Below, one piece after another: positions 17,201-24,248 of a stretch of DNA of 64,000 bases (the stretch's first letter is position 1; each line of letters opens with the position of its first letter). The notes under the pieces were generated by a model. That model was not told where the DNA came from and searched no databases. It was given only the letters and a program-made list of their open reading frames with translations. This DNA comes from an uncultured Phascolarctobacterium sp. Lineage in GTDB: Bacteria > Bacillota > Negativicutes > Acidaminococcales > Acidaminococcaceae. The translations under genes were made by a program, and so were the position numbers. Location: contig CAJLLL010000001.1 of NCBI GenBank assembly GCA_905207485.1, positions 49,736 to 113,735 on the forward strand, given 5' to 3'.

Positions 17201-17678
17201 TAGCAGAAATAACAATCTCACTATTATCTTTACCATAAATATAAACATTGCCGTTTTTATTATCGATGCCTTGTCCAGTAGCATTAATATTTAAACTGTT
17301 GATTTTTCTATTTTCAGAACCTATTGTTACATTGCCACTGCCACCATCTTCAGTAGCTGTAAAAATACCATTAGCACCTGAAGTTATAGCAATATTATTA
17401 GCCAAAATATTTACTTGAGCATCTTTAATCCAACCACTTGCAACACCATTAGAGCCTGCATTAATAGTTAAATTACCATCAATAACATTAATAGTTCCTT
17501 CATAACCAGCACCAATACCATCAGCAGTAATAACTAAATTATCTCCAGCTTCAACCTCTTTGTTTGCATCAGTCCACAATCCACTACTTTGAGTATCTTC
17601 AGCCCATGCCGTACCATACACACCGGCACTTAAAACTAATCCCAACACAATCGCTTTTTCTAAATTTTTGCGCTTCAT
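14235..17678 (-). CDS. Autotransporter (type Va) outer-membrane protein with Asn-rich passenger
   Basis: A 1147-residue autotransporter. It has a Sec signal peptide with cleavage expected after AWA (residue 26), a long beta-helix-like passenger rich in Asn, Gly, Ile and Val with repeated INI/NINA/ITG patterns (27 to about 800), a linker, and a C-terminal autotransporter beta-barrel (about 880-1147) that starts at EGMWVRIRHD and ends in NAGVRWTF with a terminal aromatic residue for BAM recognition. The passenger matches no adhesin or enzyme I know; a surface adhesin role is inferred. The N-terminal passenger coding region (about 16.4-17.5 kb) is much more AT-rich than the barrel region, as in variable or acquired passenger segments. 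The gene is single, with its own promoter and terminator. Confidence 0.93.
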   Translation of the reverse strand: MKRKNLEKAIVLGLVLSAGVYGTAWAEDTQSSGLWTDANKEVEAGDNLVITADGIGAGYEGTINVIDGNLTINAGSNGVASGWIKDAQVNILANNIAITSGANGIFTATEDGGSGNVTIGSENRKINSLNINATGQGIDNKNGNVYIYGKDNSEIVISANNNGKFDWKHLSYQSALNNGCDGEVIVNGGSIFLTTGVSEKDFFGIKQNVYGDGITNSSGITVLNSDKVTMQVTEDGIENKNGTVDLNTNGTNIINADKNAVYANGSGTININATKDSNTNNGISTLKDYYNYNNNLYGDLNGIKSISTGTTNIIADNNNNISGKENGIYTTGKGLINVEAEAINNINSDIVNEDGYGIIYAINAEKGTVNLKAGLLNTIYGAVYASSKDANVNIKNLNEGFDSENYVYSAAVIENAGDLDTSVGSKFEGKQVTSALYAENGANIELNGENHIGTWADYNDDDTLERTVWAYEEGSVNITGASDIRTNNYELSPKSADVAVAAGTATGLTEDMVNNFSGTRAEVNINYSDFAGGGRSHIQGDILAAYAGEVNVNPLAENSRAENNAGINITGNLLAGNNGILNVNIGKNGVLSGRADDYGDAGVVENSGHGETFYDPAFSSDIYKGGDITLTMGDGSKWNVQGQSWITTLNTDGKVTIDLTNVADEYKNYDSHALTIRNLNGNADIKMDLDGDRSASDMLYIGKGNGEYNIELENLVTVDDMYADGEGYKFSGLRFATVGMGSDVKFNVTAKDQGFNNVTYIVDTDVYNSEESKHENDAYNGGSLSDEKPGNDLVENMLEEAEQSKANEAMLLAAEDEPVNDNETQHLNYKLVDMVSDGLTDAGKTMLNMSRANYSNAIYMDRLNKRLGEARYINDDPEEDEGMWVRIRHDRIGKEDAFRSQNTMYELGYDKRQECDNGKRRVGFAIDYMHGDTGYSDIAGKGEIDRYGLWLYDTWTGNKGHYVDYVAKWGHLDNEFEVYNMGDGKKVTGDYSNNVFSVSAEYGRKKDMGNDWYIEPQAQLQLARVTGANYTTSQNTKVSVDGINSLIGRAGFRIGKDFGEEKQSTLYFKADVLHEFLGDQTIRALDGTTGGQWQSVDYKNKGTWYDIGIGYAAMLSQSTYAFIDLEQSFGNDNDDTYQINAGVRWTF

Positions 17679-17728
17679 AAAAAATCCTCTTTCCTTTCTG
17701 CCATTAAAGCAAATTAATCAGTATTGAA

Positions 17729-17756
17729 ATTATACCATACATTTACCCCCCCGCAA
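17729..17756 (-). promoter_or_regulatory. Promoter of the autotransporter gene
   Basis: TTGCGG and TATAAT with a 16-base spacer on the minus strand; TG before the -10 gives an extended -10 element. A run of seven G residues sits in the spacer, a place where slippage could alter spacing. The -10 lies about 50 bases before the ATG. Confidence 0.7.
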
Positions 17757-18002
17757 GACATTTCAGCTTGCGTATGTCTAACTTTTTCCGGTCTTGTGGT
17801 AACAGACTTTGCTTTCGCAGGCTAGAGTTTTTGACAGAGCGCTGAATCGTTTTCTGTTAAAACCTTTTAATGTAACATAAAAAATTTTACAAAAACAGTC
17901 TTGTTTTTTGGCTTTGGTTTTTGCTATTATAGTTTTCGCCGCTTTTTTGGGTGCGCACCGCAAAAGCAGGTTAAAAATTAATTTTTAAGGAGGTACATAA
18001 CT

Positions 18003-18671
18003 ATGTACAACAACGAAAAATTGAATACTGTGAACCATTTTGCAGGTGCCAAAAGCGAGCACCCGCCCAGTTTTAACGCCTTTGGCAAAAATGCCAGCGC
18101 CGTTAAAATGCCAACCGATTACGAGGCGCAGGCTGCCTTAACACAGCAATTAGTCACTGCCGCGCAAAACGGCGATAAGGCTACTTTGGAAAAGCTTTGC
18201 ATTTTTTATGAGCCTCTGTTCCGCCGCGAGATGAAGCGTGAGATTTTTTATAAGGGATTAGGCTTTGAAGAAGGCTTGAGTTTAGCACGTTTAAAATTTA
18301 TAGAACTTGTTTTAAATTACAACGGTGCGGATTTTACGCACTTTGCAGGTTATGTTAGGTGCAGAATTCATTATGCCCTGTACGATGCCATGCGTAAAGT
18401 TTGGAAGGAAGAAAAACATGCCGCTCCCCTGCCTGCCGGTGATGAAGATGTGCCTGCACTTGCAGATAACGTAATTGAACGTGAGGAACTTGCCATTTTA
18501 TTAAAACTTGCGCTAAAGAAACTTACCGAAAAACAAAGAAATACCATTAAAGCCTTGTACTTTGATGGTTACAGCGGCAAAGAAATTGCCGCCAAATTAA
18601 AAATAACGCCTGCTATGGTTTCCAAGCACCATAAGCAGGCGTTAAAAAATTTAAAAGAGAATGTTGCCTGA
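18003..18671 (+). CDS. Sigma-70 family RNA polymerase sigma factor-like protein
   Basis: A 222-residue protein with a sigma-like layout. A roughly 45-residue unique N-terminus is followed by a region 2-like helical part (about 47-135, with FRREMKREIFYKGLGFEEGLSLARLKFIE and YVRCRIHYALYDAMRK), an acidic linker, and a clear region 4 helix-turn-helix (about 172-220: LTEKQRNTIKALYFDGYSGKEIAAKLKITPAMVSKHH). It lacks obvious regions 1.2 and 3, as in ECF or phage-type sigma factors. AAGGAGG lies about ten bases before the ATG. It is divergent from the autotransporter gene, so control of that surface protein is possible but only inferred from position. Confidence 0.8.
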   Translation: MYNNEKLNTVNHFAGAKSEHPPSFNAFGKNASAVKMPTDYEAQAALTQQLVTAAQNGDKATLEKLCIFYEPLFRREMKREIFYKGLGFEEGLSLARLKFIELVLNYNGADFTHFAGYVRCRIHYALYDAMRKVWKEEKHAAPLPAGDEDVPALADNVIEREELAILLKLALKKLTEKQRNTIKALYFDGYSGKEIAAKLKITPAMVSKHHKQALKNLKENVA

Positions 18672-18763
18672 AATTAACTTGCTGTAACAAAAAGACACTA
18701 AATTTAAATATATAAAAATTAAACCCCACAAGCATTTGCTTATGGGGTAAATTAATAAATAAA

Positions 18764-18797
18764 ATAAAAAAGCCTTCAAAACAAACGTTTTTGAAGG
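18764..18797 (-). terminator. Terminator downstream of the tRNA-Gln/tRNA-Glu unit
   Basis: Minus-strand stem CCTTCAAAA/TTTTGAAGG with a seven-base loop followed by CTTTTTTATTTT. A second hairpin (ACCCCACAAGC/GCTTATGGGGT, near 18723-18748) lies just beyond it and may act as a backup, or end the sigma-factor gene on plus. Confidence 0.75.
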
Positions 18798-18828
18798 TTC
18801 TATGTTAATATTCAATTAGCTAGCCATT

Positions 18829-18903
18829 TGGTAGCGCTAACGGGAATCGAACCCGTGATTTCGCCTTGAGAGGGCGACGTCTTAGCCTCTTGACCATAGC
18901 GCC
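18829..18903 (-). tRNA. tRNA-Glu (anticodon CTC)
   Basis: Cloverleaf on minus: acceptor GGCGCTA/TAGCGCT with a G1-U72 wobble, anticodon stem TCGCC/GGCGA with loop CTCTCAA (anticodon CTC), T-loop GGTTCGATTCC, discriminator A and encoded CCA. Confidence 0.95.
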
Positions 18904-18912
18904 GTAAAAAAA

Positions 18913-18986
18913 TGGCTCCGGGACTAGGACTCGAACCCAGACAAAATGATCCAGAGTCATTTGTGCTACCATTACACTATCCCGGA
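18913..18986 (-). tRNA. tRNA-Gln (anticodon CTG)
   Basis: Cloverleaf on minus: acceptor TCCGGGA/TCCCGGA, D-arm TAGTGTAATGGTAGCAC, anticodon stem AATGA/TCATT with loop CTCTGGA (anticodon CTG), discriminator G and encoded CCA. It is nine bases upstream of tRNA-Glu in one transcript. Confidence 0.95.
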
Positions 18987-18991
18987 GTTAC

Positions 18992-19018
18992 CTTGTGTTC
19001 ATCTCTCCTGAACACAAG
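18992..19018 (-). other. Hairpin in the leader of tRNA-Gln
   Basis: Perfect 10-bp stem CTTGTGTTCA/TGAACACAAG with a seven-base loop, placed between the promoter and the mature 5' end. It may position 5' processing of the tRNA precursor; no T run, so not a terminator. Confidence 0.55.
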
Positions 19019-19022
19019 AGTT

Positions 19023-19051
19023 ATTATAATATAGTTTAATCAAAAATGCAA
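19023..19051 (-). promoter_or_regulatory. Promoter of the tRNA-Gln/tRNA-Glu unit
   Basis: TTGCAT and TATAAT on minus with a 17-base spacer, about 40 bases upstream of the tRNA-Gln 5' end. Confidence 0.75.
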
Positions 19052-19086
19052 GCCTTTTTTCAAAAAAATTTTAAAAATTTTTAAAG

Positions 19087-19117
19087 AAAATCCCTGCACC
19101 AAAAGTACAGGGATTTT
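19087..19117 (-). terminator. Terminator of the glycosyltransferase operon
   Basis: AAAATCCCTG/CAGGGATTTT stem with an 11-base loop, followed on minus by TTTAAAAATTTT. It ends the prfC to GT2 gene string before the tRNA promoter. Confidence 0.75.
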
Positions 19118-19177
19118 ACTATAATTTGTTATTTTGTTTTTGCGTTTCGTCAGGTTTATCGCCCGGTTGGGCGTTTA

Positions 19178-20458
19178 CTACTTTTTTGGGAATACCACCT
19201 GTTTGGGGCCAAACTCTGCATTTTTAGGTATCAACACTTCGTCGAACTTAATGTTGCGGGTATGAAGCGTATGGCTCCATTCGTGGTCATGCCTGTGCAG
19301 GAAGCCCAGGAAAGTAATGGGAATCCAGCTGTAAATAAACAGCGGATACAGCAAAAGATAAAACCACGATTTAAGCGAGGCGCGTATTTTCCACAGAACA
19401 ATAACCGGGAACACATACTGCCCTACGCCGATAAGAGTCCATACTTCTATCGGCAAGATGGAATACAGCACATTGGTATAGAACGGATAGTACATATAAA
19501 TGTAGCTGCAAATTACATAGAACGTTGAAAGCAGTAAAAAGTAAGGCTGGAACAAGTGGAGAATGGCATCAAGCATAATCGGGTTATGTTCTTTAATGCC
19601 GCGTTTGAACAGTTTGCCTATATAACGGCTGCCAACATCAAACTGGCCCTGCGCCCAGCGTTTGCGCTGATTCCACGACTGCATAAAAGTCAGCGGCTTT
19701 TCGTCATAAACAATGGCATCATGCGCCCATGTTGTAGGAATGCCTTCAAGAATTGCCTTCATGGTAAATTCCATATCTTCCGTCAGGCAGGTTGCGCCCC
19801 AGCCATAGCGGCGCAGAATATCGGTGGAAATGCACATGCCGGTGCCGCCAAGGCAGCTTGATAAACCGATATTGTATTTTGCCAGATGGTATACATGGTT
19901 AATAACCCAGAATGCAATGGAGAATGTACCGGAAATCCAGGTATCGTTAGGATTTTTGGAATCAAGATAACCCTGTATTAAGCGTTCGCCGTTGCAAAGG
20001 CGGCTGTTCATTTCTTTTAAAAAGTCCGGATGCACAAGGTTATCGGCATCAAACACGCAAACTGCATCATACTGGCGTTCCATTTTAAAAATGCGGTTGA
20101 ACATCCAGTCCATAGCATAGCCTTTGCCCTTTTCGGTATCGTTAAAACGTTCATGAACCTGAGCACCGGCTTTACGCGCCACTTCTGCCGTTTTATCCGT
20201 GCAGTTGTCGGCAACAACAAAAATATCATATAGTTTGTCAGAATAATTTAGTAAATGCAGGTTTTCTACCAGGGAGCCGATTACGCGTTCTTCGTTATGC
20301 GCGCAGACAACCATGGCGAAAGTATGCTTTTCTTCATAAACCTTTTTATCTTTTTTACGGTAAACCAGCCCAAAGAAAGAAAGCGTAAAATAATAAATGG
20401 TAAAAAATACGATTAAGAGCTGGAGAGGAATCATAATTATATCAAAATACGTCGTCAT
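19178..20458 (-). CDS. Family 2 glycosyltransferase, processive membrane type
   Basis: A 426-residue inner-membrane GT2 of the cellulose/hyaluronan/PNAG synthase type. It has one N-terminal transmembrane helix (about 8-31), a GT-A catalytic domain with AHNEE (53-57), DAD (137-139), TED (226-228) and QRKRW (264-268), and three further C-terminal membrane segments (about 295-385). The Q/RxxRW motif indicates a processive polymerising or lipid-linked enzyme. No PilZ domain is seen. The sugar and product are unknown. It is 21 bases after pssA, so it may act with phospholipid or envelope synthesis, but that is only context. Confidence 0.88.
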   Translation of the reverse strand: MTTYFDIIMIPLQLLIVFFTIYYFTLSFFGLVYRKKDKKVYEEKHTFAMVVCAHNEERVIGSLVENLHLLNYSDKLYDIFVVADNCTDKTAEVARKAGAQVHERFNDTEKGKGYAMDWMFNRIFKMERQYDAVCVFDADNLVHPDFLKEMNSRLCNGERLIQGYLDSKNPNDTWISGTFSIAFWVINHVYHLAKYNIGLSSCLGGTGMCISTDILRRYGWGATCLTEDMEFTMKAILEGIPTTWAHDAIVYDEKPLTFMQSWNQRKRWAQGQFDVGSRYIGKLFKRGIKEHNPIMLDAILHLFQPYFLLLSTFYVICSYIYMYYPFYTNVLYSILPIEVWTLIGVGQYVFPVIVLWKIRASLKSWFYLLLYPLFIYSWIPITFLGFLHRHDHEWSHTLHTRNIKFDEVLIPKNAEFGPKQVVFPKK

Positions 20459-20479
20459 AAAAAGGCTCCTCGCTTTGCA

Positions 20480-21160
20480 CTAATACTGTTTGTTAAACAG
20501 TTTAACATAAACCGCATTGATGATACCGATAATTGTGTAGGTAAACATAATTACAAACGGCCAGCCTTCGGGGCGCAGATAGAAAATGCAAGCGCCAATG
20601 GCAAGACCGATAATAACCGGAAGTTTAAAAAGCGGGTTGCCCTTGCCTTTAAAATCCGGATAACGGATGGAGGTATACAAAAGGCAGCCGATAGCAAAGG
20701 TAAGCACTGCAATGTAGGTTTGCGGAACATCGTAACCTGCAAGCACAAACGTGCAAAGTACGCACGCGCCGCCCGGAATGGGCATGCCCTGAAAATAACC
20801 GTGGATAACATCGGCATTGATGTTAAAACGCGCCAGGCGCATTGCTCCCCACACCGGGAACAATGCTGCAATAAGCTGGCCCCAGATGCCGAAATCGGTT
20901 AAGCCGTAATAATACATCATTACGGCAGGAGCAACGCCGAAGGAACATACATCGCAGAGCGAATCCATTTCAACGCCGAACTTGCCGGCAACGCCCAAAG
21001 CCCTTGCCGCACGCCCGTCGCAGGCATCAACTGCCACGGAAGCGATAATGTAAATTGCCGCCAAATCGAAGTTACCGGCAACAGATTCAAAAATAGAAAG
21101 AACGCCTAAAATCAAGTTTGTACCGCTGATACTGTTAGGTATTATACGACGGTATTCCAT
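20480..21160 (-). CDS. pssA: CDP-diacylglycerol-serine O-phosphatidyltransferase
   Basis: A 226-residue integral membrane phosphatidylserine synthase of the CDP-alcohol phosphatidyltransferase family (Bacillus type). The signature DGx2ARx8Gx3Dx3D is complete: D48, G49, A52, R53, G62, D66, D70. There are about six hydrophobic segments. It makes phosphatidylserine from CDP-diacylglycerol and serine. The start codon overlaps the psd stop (TAATG), so the product passes to the next enzyme of the same operon to give phosphatidylethanolamine. Confidence 0.95.
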   Translation of the reverse strand: MEYRRIIPNSISGTNLILGVLSIFESVAGNFDLAAIYIIASVAVDACDGRAARALGVAGKFGVEMDSLCDVCSFGVAPAVMMYYYGLTDFGIWGQLIAALFPVWGAMRLARFNINADVIHGYFQGMPIPGGACVLCTFVLAGYDVPQTYIAVLTFAIGCLLYTSIRYPDFKGKGNPLFKLPVIIGLAIGACIFYLRPEGWPFVIMFTYTIIGIINAVYVKLFNKQY

Positions 21161-21789
21161 TAGTCCAAAACCCTCCCGATAATGGATTTACCGCCGGTGA
21201 CGGCATCTCCTTTTTTAACAAGAACTTCTACATTTTTAGGCAGCACCAGCTCTGTGCTGGAACCGAATTTAATCATGCCGTAGCATTCACCCTGGCTGAG
21301 CTTATGCCCAACGCTTACCCACGAAACAATGCGGCGCGCTAAAAGGCCTGCCACCTGAATAATCAGCACTTTCATTTTATCGTTCTGCACGCCGATGGCA
21401 TGGCGCTCGTTTTCAAACGAAGCGTTTTTTTCATAAGCGGGAACAAACTGGCCGCAGGTATAACGCTGATATTTTATTTCGCCGCTTACAGGGCTGCGGT
21501 TGACATGTACGTTAAAAACAGAAAGGAAAATAGTAACCTTAACGGCGTCTTCGTTAAGGTATTCCTCATCGAAAAAATCCTCAACCGCCATAACAGTACC
21601 ATCAGCCGGTGAATAAATTATTGAACCATCCTGCTCGGTAGCGCGGTTTGGATTACGGAAAAAGTAGGCAAAATACGCTGCTAAAACAAAGAAGGGAATA
21701 CACCAAACGATACCTGCCCAGTACCAGACTGCCAAAGCAACGGCCAAAGCGCCCAGTATAAACGGGTAACCATCTTTTACTATTGTCAT
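21160..21789 (-). CDS. psd: Phosphatidylserine decarboxylase (short, archaeal-type)
   Basis: A 209-residue pyruvoyl enzyme that converts phosphatidylserine to phosphatidylethanolamine. It has N-terminal hydrophobic segments (about 5-40), then FFRNPNR, YSPADGTVM, FLSVFNVHVNRSP and the autocleavage region KFGSSTELVLP, where a serine becomes the pyruvoyl group. The length matches the short Psd form. ATG 21789 (MTIVKDG) is preferred, with AAAGGAG five bases upstream. It has its own promoter inside the upstream hairpin. Confidence 0.93.
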   Translation of the reverse strand: MTIVKDGYPFILGALAVALAVWYWAGIVWCIPFFVLAAYFAYFFRNPNRATEQDGSIIYSPADGTVMAVEDFFDEEYLNEDAVKVTIFLSVFNVHVNRSPVSGEIKYQRYTCGQFVPAYEKNASFENERHAIGVQNDKMKVLIIQVAGLLARRIVSWVSVGHKLSQGECYGMIKFGSSTELVLPKNVEVLVKKGDAVTGGKSIIGRVLD

Positions 21790-21811
21790 TGCTGCTCCTT
21801 TCTGTAAATCC

Positions 21812-21855
21812 ACAAAAAAATAATATGATAAACATCATTTGTTCATCATATTATT
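21812..21855 (-). terminator. Hairpin with T run between the WecG/TagA gene and psd
   Basis: Stem of up to 16 bp with one mismatch (AATAATATGAT...ATCATATTATT) and a five-base loop, followed on minus by TTTTTTTG. It should end transcripts from the upstream genes; its 5' arm contains the psd -10 element. Confidence 0.75.
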
Positions 21856-21881
21856 ATAGTATAGGCAGCTCTTTTTGTCTA
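21853..21881 (-). promoter_or_regulatory. Promoter of psd-pssA-GT2
   Basis: TAGACA and TATAAT on minus, spacer 17 bases. The -10 overlaps the 5' arm of the hairpin at 21812-21855. Confidence 0.65.
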
Positions 21882-21886
21882 CCTTA

Positions 21887-22618
21887 TTATTTACTTTGTA
21901 ACACTTTAATCACAAATTGCGGCAGCACCATCATTCTGCCGATGCGGCTGGGCTGTTTATACAGACGGAACAGCCATTCAAGCGATGCTTTCTGCATCCA
22001 CAGCGGCGCACGGTCCATTTTGCCTGCCAAAACGTCAAAACTGCCGCCAACACCCATTAAAATCTGCGGTTTAAGCTGTGCGCGGTATTTTGCCAGCCAG
22101 TTTTCCTGCTTCGGCGCGCCCAGCGCAATAAAAAGCATCTCTGCCCCACTGCCGTTAATTTCGGCAATTATTTCTTCATTTTCTTCTTCTTTAAAATAAC
22201 CGTTGCGGCAGCCTGCCACTTTCAGCCCCGGCACCATGGCAAGCAGTTTATCCCTTGCCGCTTCGGCAATGCCGGGAGCCGCGCCAAAGAAAAATACCTT
22301 GTAATCTTTTTTGGCAGCCAGTTTGGCAAGTTCCACAAATAAATCGCAGCCTGCAACGCGTTCCGGCACGTTATGACCGAGTTTGCGCCCTGCCCATACC
22401 GTGCCCGCACCGTCGGCAAGTACCAAATCGGCGTTTTGGCAAACAATTTTTTTGTATGCCTCGTCCTTTTGGCACATCATAATAATTTCCGCATTGGCGG
22501 TAACTACAAAGGTTTGCTTTTTATTTTTGATTTGTGAATTTAAAAAGTTGACGGCTCCGTCCATTGTATATGGATATACGGGAACATCAAGCACATAAAA
22601 CGGTTTTATTTTTTCCAT
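21887..22618 (-). CDS. WecG/TagA/CpsF family glycosyltransferase
   Basis: A 243-residue GT26 enzyme. The family transfers N-acetylmannosamine (TagA), ManNAcA (WecG) or a similar sugar onto a lipid-linked GlcNAc, as a step in wall or surface polysaccharide synthesis at the cytoplasmic membrane face. Conserved blocks are FVVTANAEIIMMCQKD, NADLVLADGAGTVWAGRKLG, RVAGCDLF, VFFFGAAPGIAEAA and ALGAPKQENWLAKYR. No other teichoic-acid-like genes are nearby, so the acceptor is unknown. It lies 11 bases after prfC. Confidence 0.9.
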   Translation of the reverse strand: MEKIKPFYVLDVPVYPYTMDGAVNFLNSQIKNKKQTFVVTANAEIIMMCQKDEAYKKIVCQNADLVLADGAGTVWAGRKLGHNVPERVAGCDLFVELAKLAAKKDYKVFFFGAAPGIAEAARDKLLAMVPGLKVAGCRNGYFKEEENEEIIAEINGSGAEMLFIALGAPKQENWLAKYRAQLKPQILMGVGGSFDVLAGKMDRAPLWMQKASLEWLFRLYKQPSRIGRMMVLPQFVIKVLQSK

Positions 22619-22629
22619 GGCTTTATCCT

Positions 22630-24237
22630 TTAAATCTTCGCTACATCAGAAGGAACGGTTAAGAACTGTAAATTGGGGTTGCGGTCCAAAATCCAGTTCA
22701 GCGCCCATTCGTTGTTGACCAGTATTACCGGGCGGTCTTTTTTATCGTAAACCAGCATGCCGTTATCAAGGCCTTTAAGGTTTTCAATATCTTTTTCGTT
22801 TTCGGCATATACCCAGCGCGCAACGCTGTAGCCAAGCTGGTTCATTAAAAGCTGGGCGCTGTATTCGTTCAGCAGGCGGTATTCCAAAACTTCAAGCTGC
22901 AGGGAACCAACCACGCCTACAATGAAACTTTCTATGCCCAAATCTTTTTGGCGGAACACCTGAATGGCGCCTTCCTGCGCAAGCTGCACAATGCCTTTTT
23001 CAAACTGTTTGCGTTTTAAGGAATCTTTCGGCTGCACGCGGGCGAAAATTTCCGGCGGGAATACAGGGAAATCCTCAAACTGGATTTTCAGTTTTTCATC
23101 GCTCAAAGAATCGCCAATGCCGAAGATGCCGGGGTCGAAAATACCGATAATGTCGCCCGGGTAGGCTTCTTCAACAATAGTACGTTCCTGCGCAAGGAAC
23201 TGCTGCGGCTGTGCCAGTTTAACCGGCTTGCCGCCCTGCATGTGGTAAACCTGCATGCCCTTTTTGAACACGCCGCTGCAAATGCGCATAAAGGCGATGC
23301 GGTCGCGGTGTGCCGGGTTCATGTTAGCCTGAATTTTAAATACAAACGCGCTGAACAGTTCGTTGTCCGGATTGATTAAATCGCCGTTTTGCAGAATACG
23401 CGGCTGCGGCTTCGGAGAAAGTTCCAGGAATTTTTCCAAAAAGCTGCGCACGCCGAAGTTGGTCATGGCGCTGCCGAAGAACATCGGCGTAAGTTCGCCG
23501 CGGTTTACCTTTTCCATATCGAACTCATCACCGGCGAGGTCCAAAAGTTCAATATCTTCACACAGTTTATTGTACAAATCTTCGCCAATGGCTTCAATAA
23601 TTTCCGGGTCATCAAGGCTGCCCGTGGTGGATTTTAAAATTTTAGAACCATGGCTGCTGTCATTTTCAAAAAGTTCAATCTGGTTTTTAACGCGGTCATA
23701 AACGCCGATATAGTTACCATCGATACCGATAGGCCAGTTAATCGGGTAAGCGCGGATGCCGAGCACCTGCTCAATTTCGTCCATCAAATCAAACGGGTCG
23801 CGGCCGTAACGGTCAAGTTTGTTGACAAAGGTAAATACCGGCAGGCGGCGGTGGCAAACCCAGAACAGCTTTTTGGTCTGCGGTTCCACGCCTTTGGCGC
23901 AGTCGATAAGCATTACGGCGCTGTCGGCAGCCATTAACGTACGGTAAGTATCTTCCGAGAAATCCTGATGGCCGGGCGTATCAAGAATGTTCACGCGGTA
24001 GCCGTCATAATCAAACTGCAAAACGGAACTGGTAACGGAAATACCGCGCTGCTTTTCAATTTCCATCCAGTCAGAAACTGCGTGACGGTTGGATTTACGC
24101 GCCTTTACCGTACCGGCAAGGTGAATGGCGCCGCCGTACAGCAAAAGTTTTTCCGTCAAAGTAGTTTTACCGGCGTCAGGGTGCGAAATAATAGCAAAAG
24201 TACGCCTTTTTTCAATCTTTTCAAGTAATTCCTGCAT
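22630..24237 (-). CDS. prfC: Peptide chain release factor 3
   Basis: A 535-residue translational GTPase that recycles RF1/RF2 after termination. It has the P-loop SHPDAGKTTLTEKLL at the N-terminus, the switch segment RGISVTSSVLQFDY, DTPGHQDFSEDT (G3) and NKLD (G4), domains II and III after about residue 280, and the RF3-specific GSLQLEVLEYRL segment near 425. The length and IEKRRTFAIISHPDAGKT opening are diagnostic against EF-G. It is the second gene after the zinc-ribbon protein, with an 11-base gap. Confidence 0.97.
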   Translation of the reverse strand: MQELLEKIEKRRTFAIISHPDAGKTTLTEKLLLYGGAIHLAGTVKARKSNRHAVSDWMEIEKQRGISVTSSVLQFDYDGYRVNILDTPGHQDFSEDTYRTLMAADSAVMLIDCAKGVEPQTKKLFWVCHRRLPVFTFVNKLDRYGRDPFDLMDEIEQVLGIRAYPINWPIGIDGNYIGVYDRVKNQIELFENDSSHGSKILKSTTGSLDDPEIIEAIGEDLYNKLCEDIELLDLAGDEFDMEKVNRGELTPMFFGSAMTNFGVRSFLEKFLELSPKPQPRILQNGDLINPDNELFSAFVFKIQANMNPAHRDRIAFMRICSGVFKKGMQVYHMQGGKPVKLAQPQQFLAQERTIVEEAYPGDIIGIFDPGIFGIGDSLSDEKLKIQFEDFPVFPPEIFARVQPKDSLKRKQFEKGIVQLAQEGAIQVFRQKDLGIESFIVGVVGSLQLEVLEYRLLNEYSAQLLMNQLGYSVARWVYAENEKDIENLKGLDNGMLVYDKKDRPVILVNNEWALNWILDRNPNLQFLTVPSDVAKI

Positions 24238-24248
24238 TGTTTCCTCCG

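Noticed and set aside
14235..17678. Trimeric (type Vc) autotransporter adhesin
   Set aside because: The C-terminal barrel is about 265 residues, the size of a monomeric type Va domain, not the roughly 70-residue YadA anchor.
17778..17963. 61-residue minus-strand reading frame upstream of the sigma-like gene
   Set aside because: No ribosome site, basic low-complexity product, and it overlaps the likely promoter region of the plus-strand gene.
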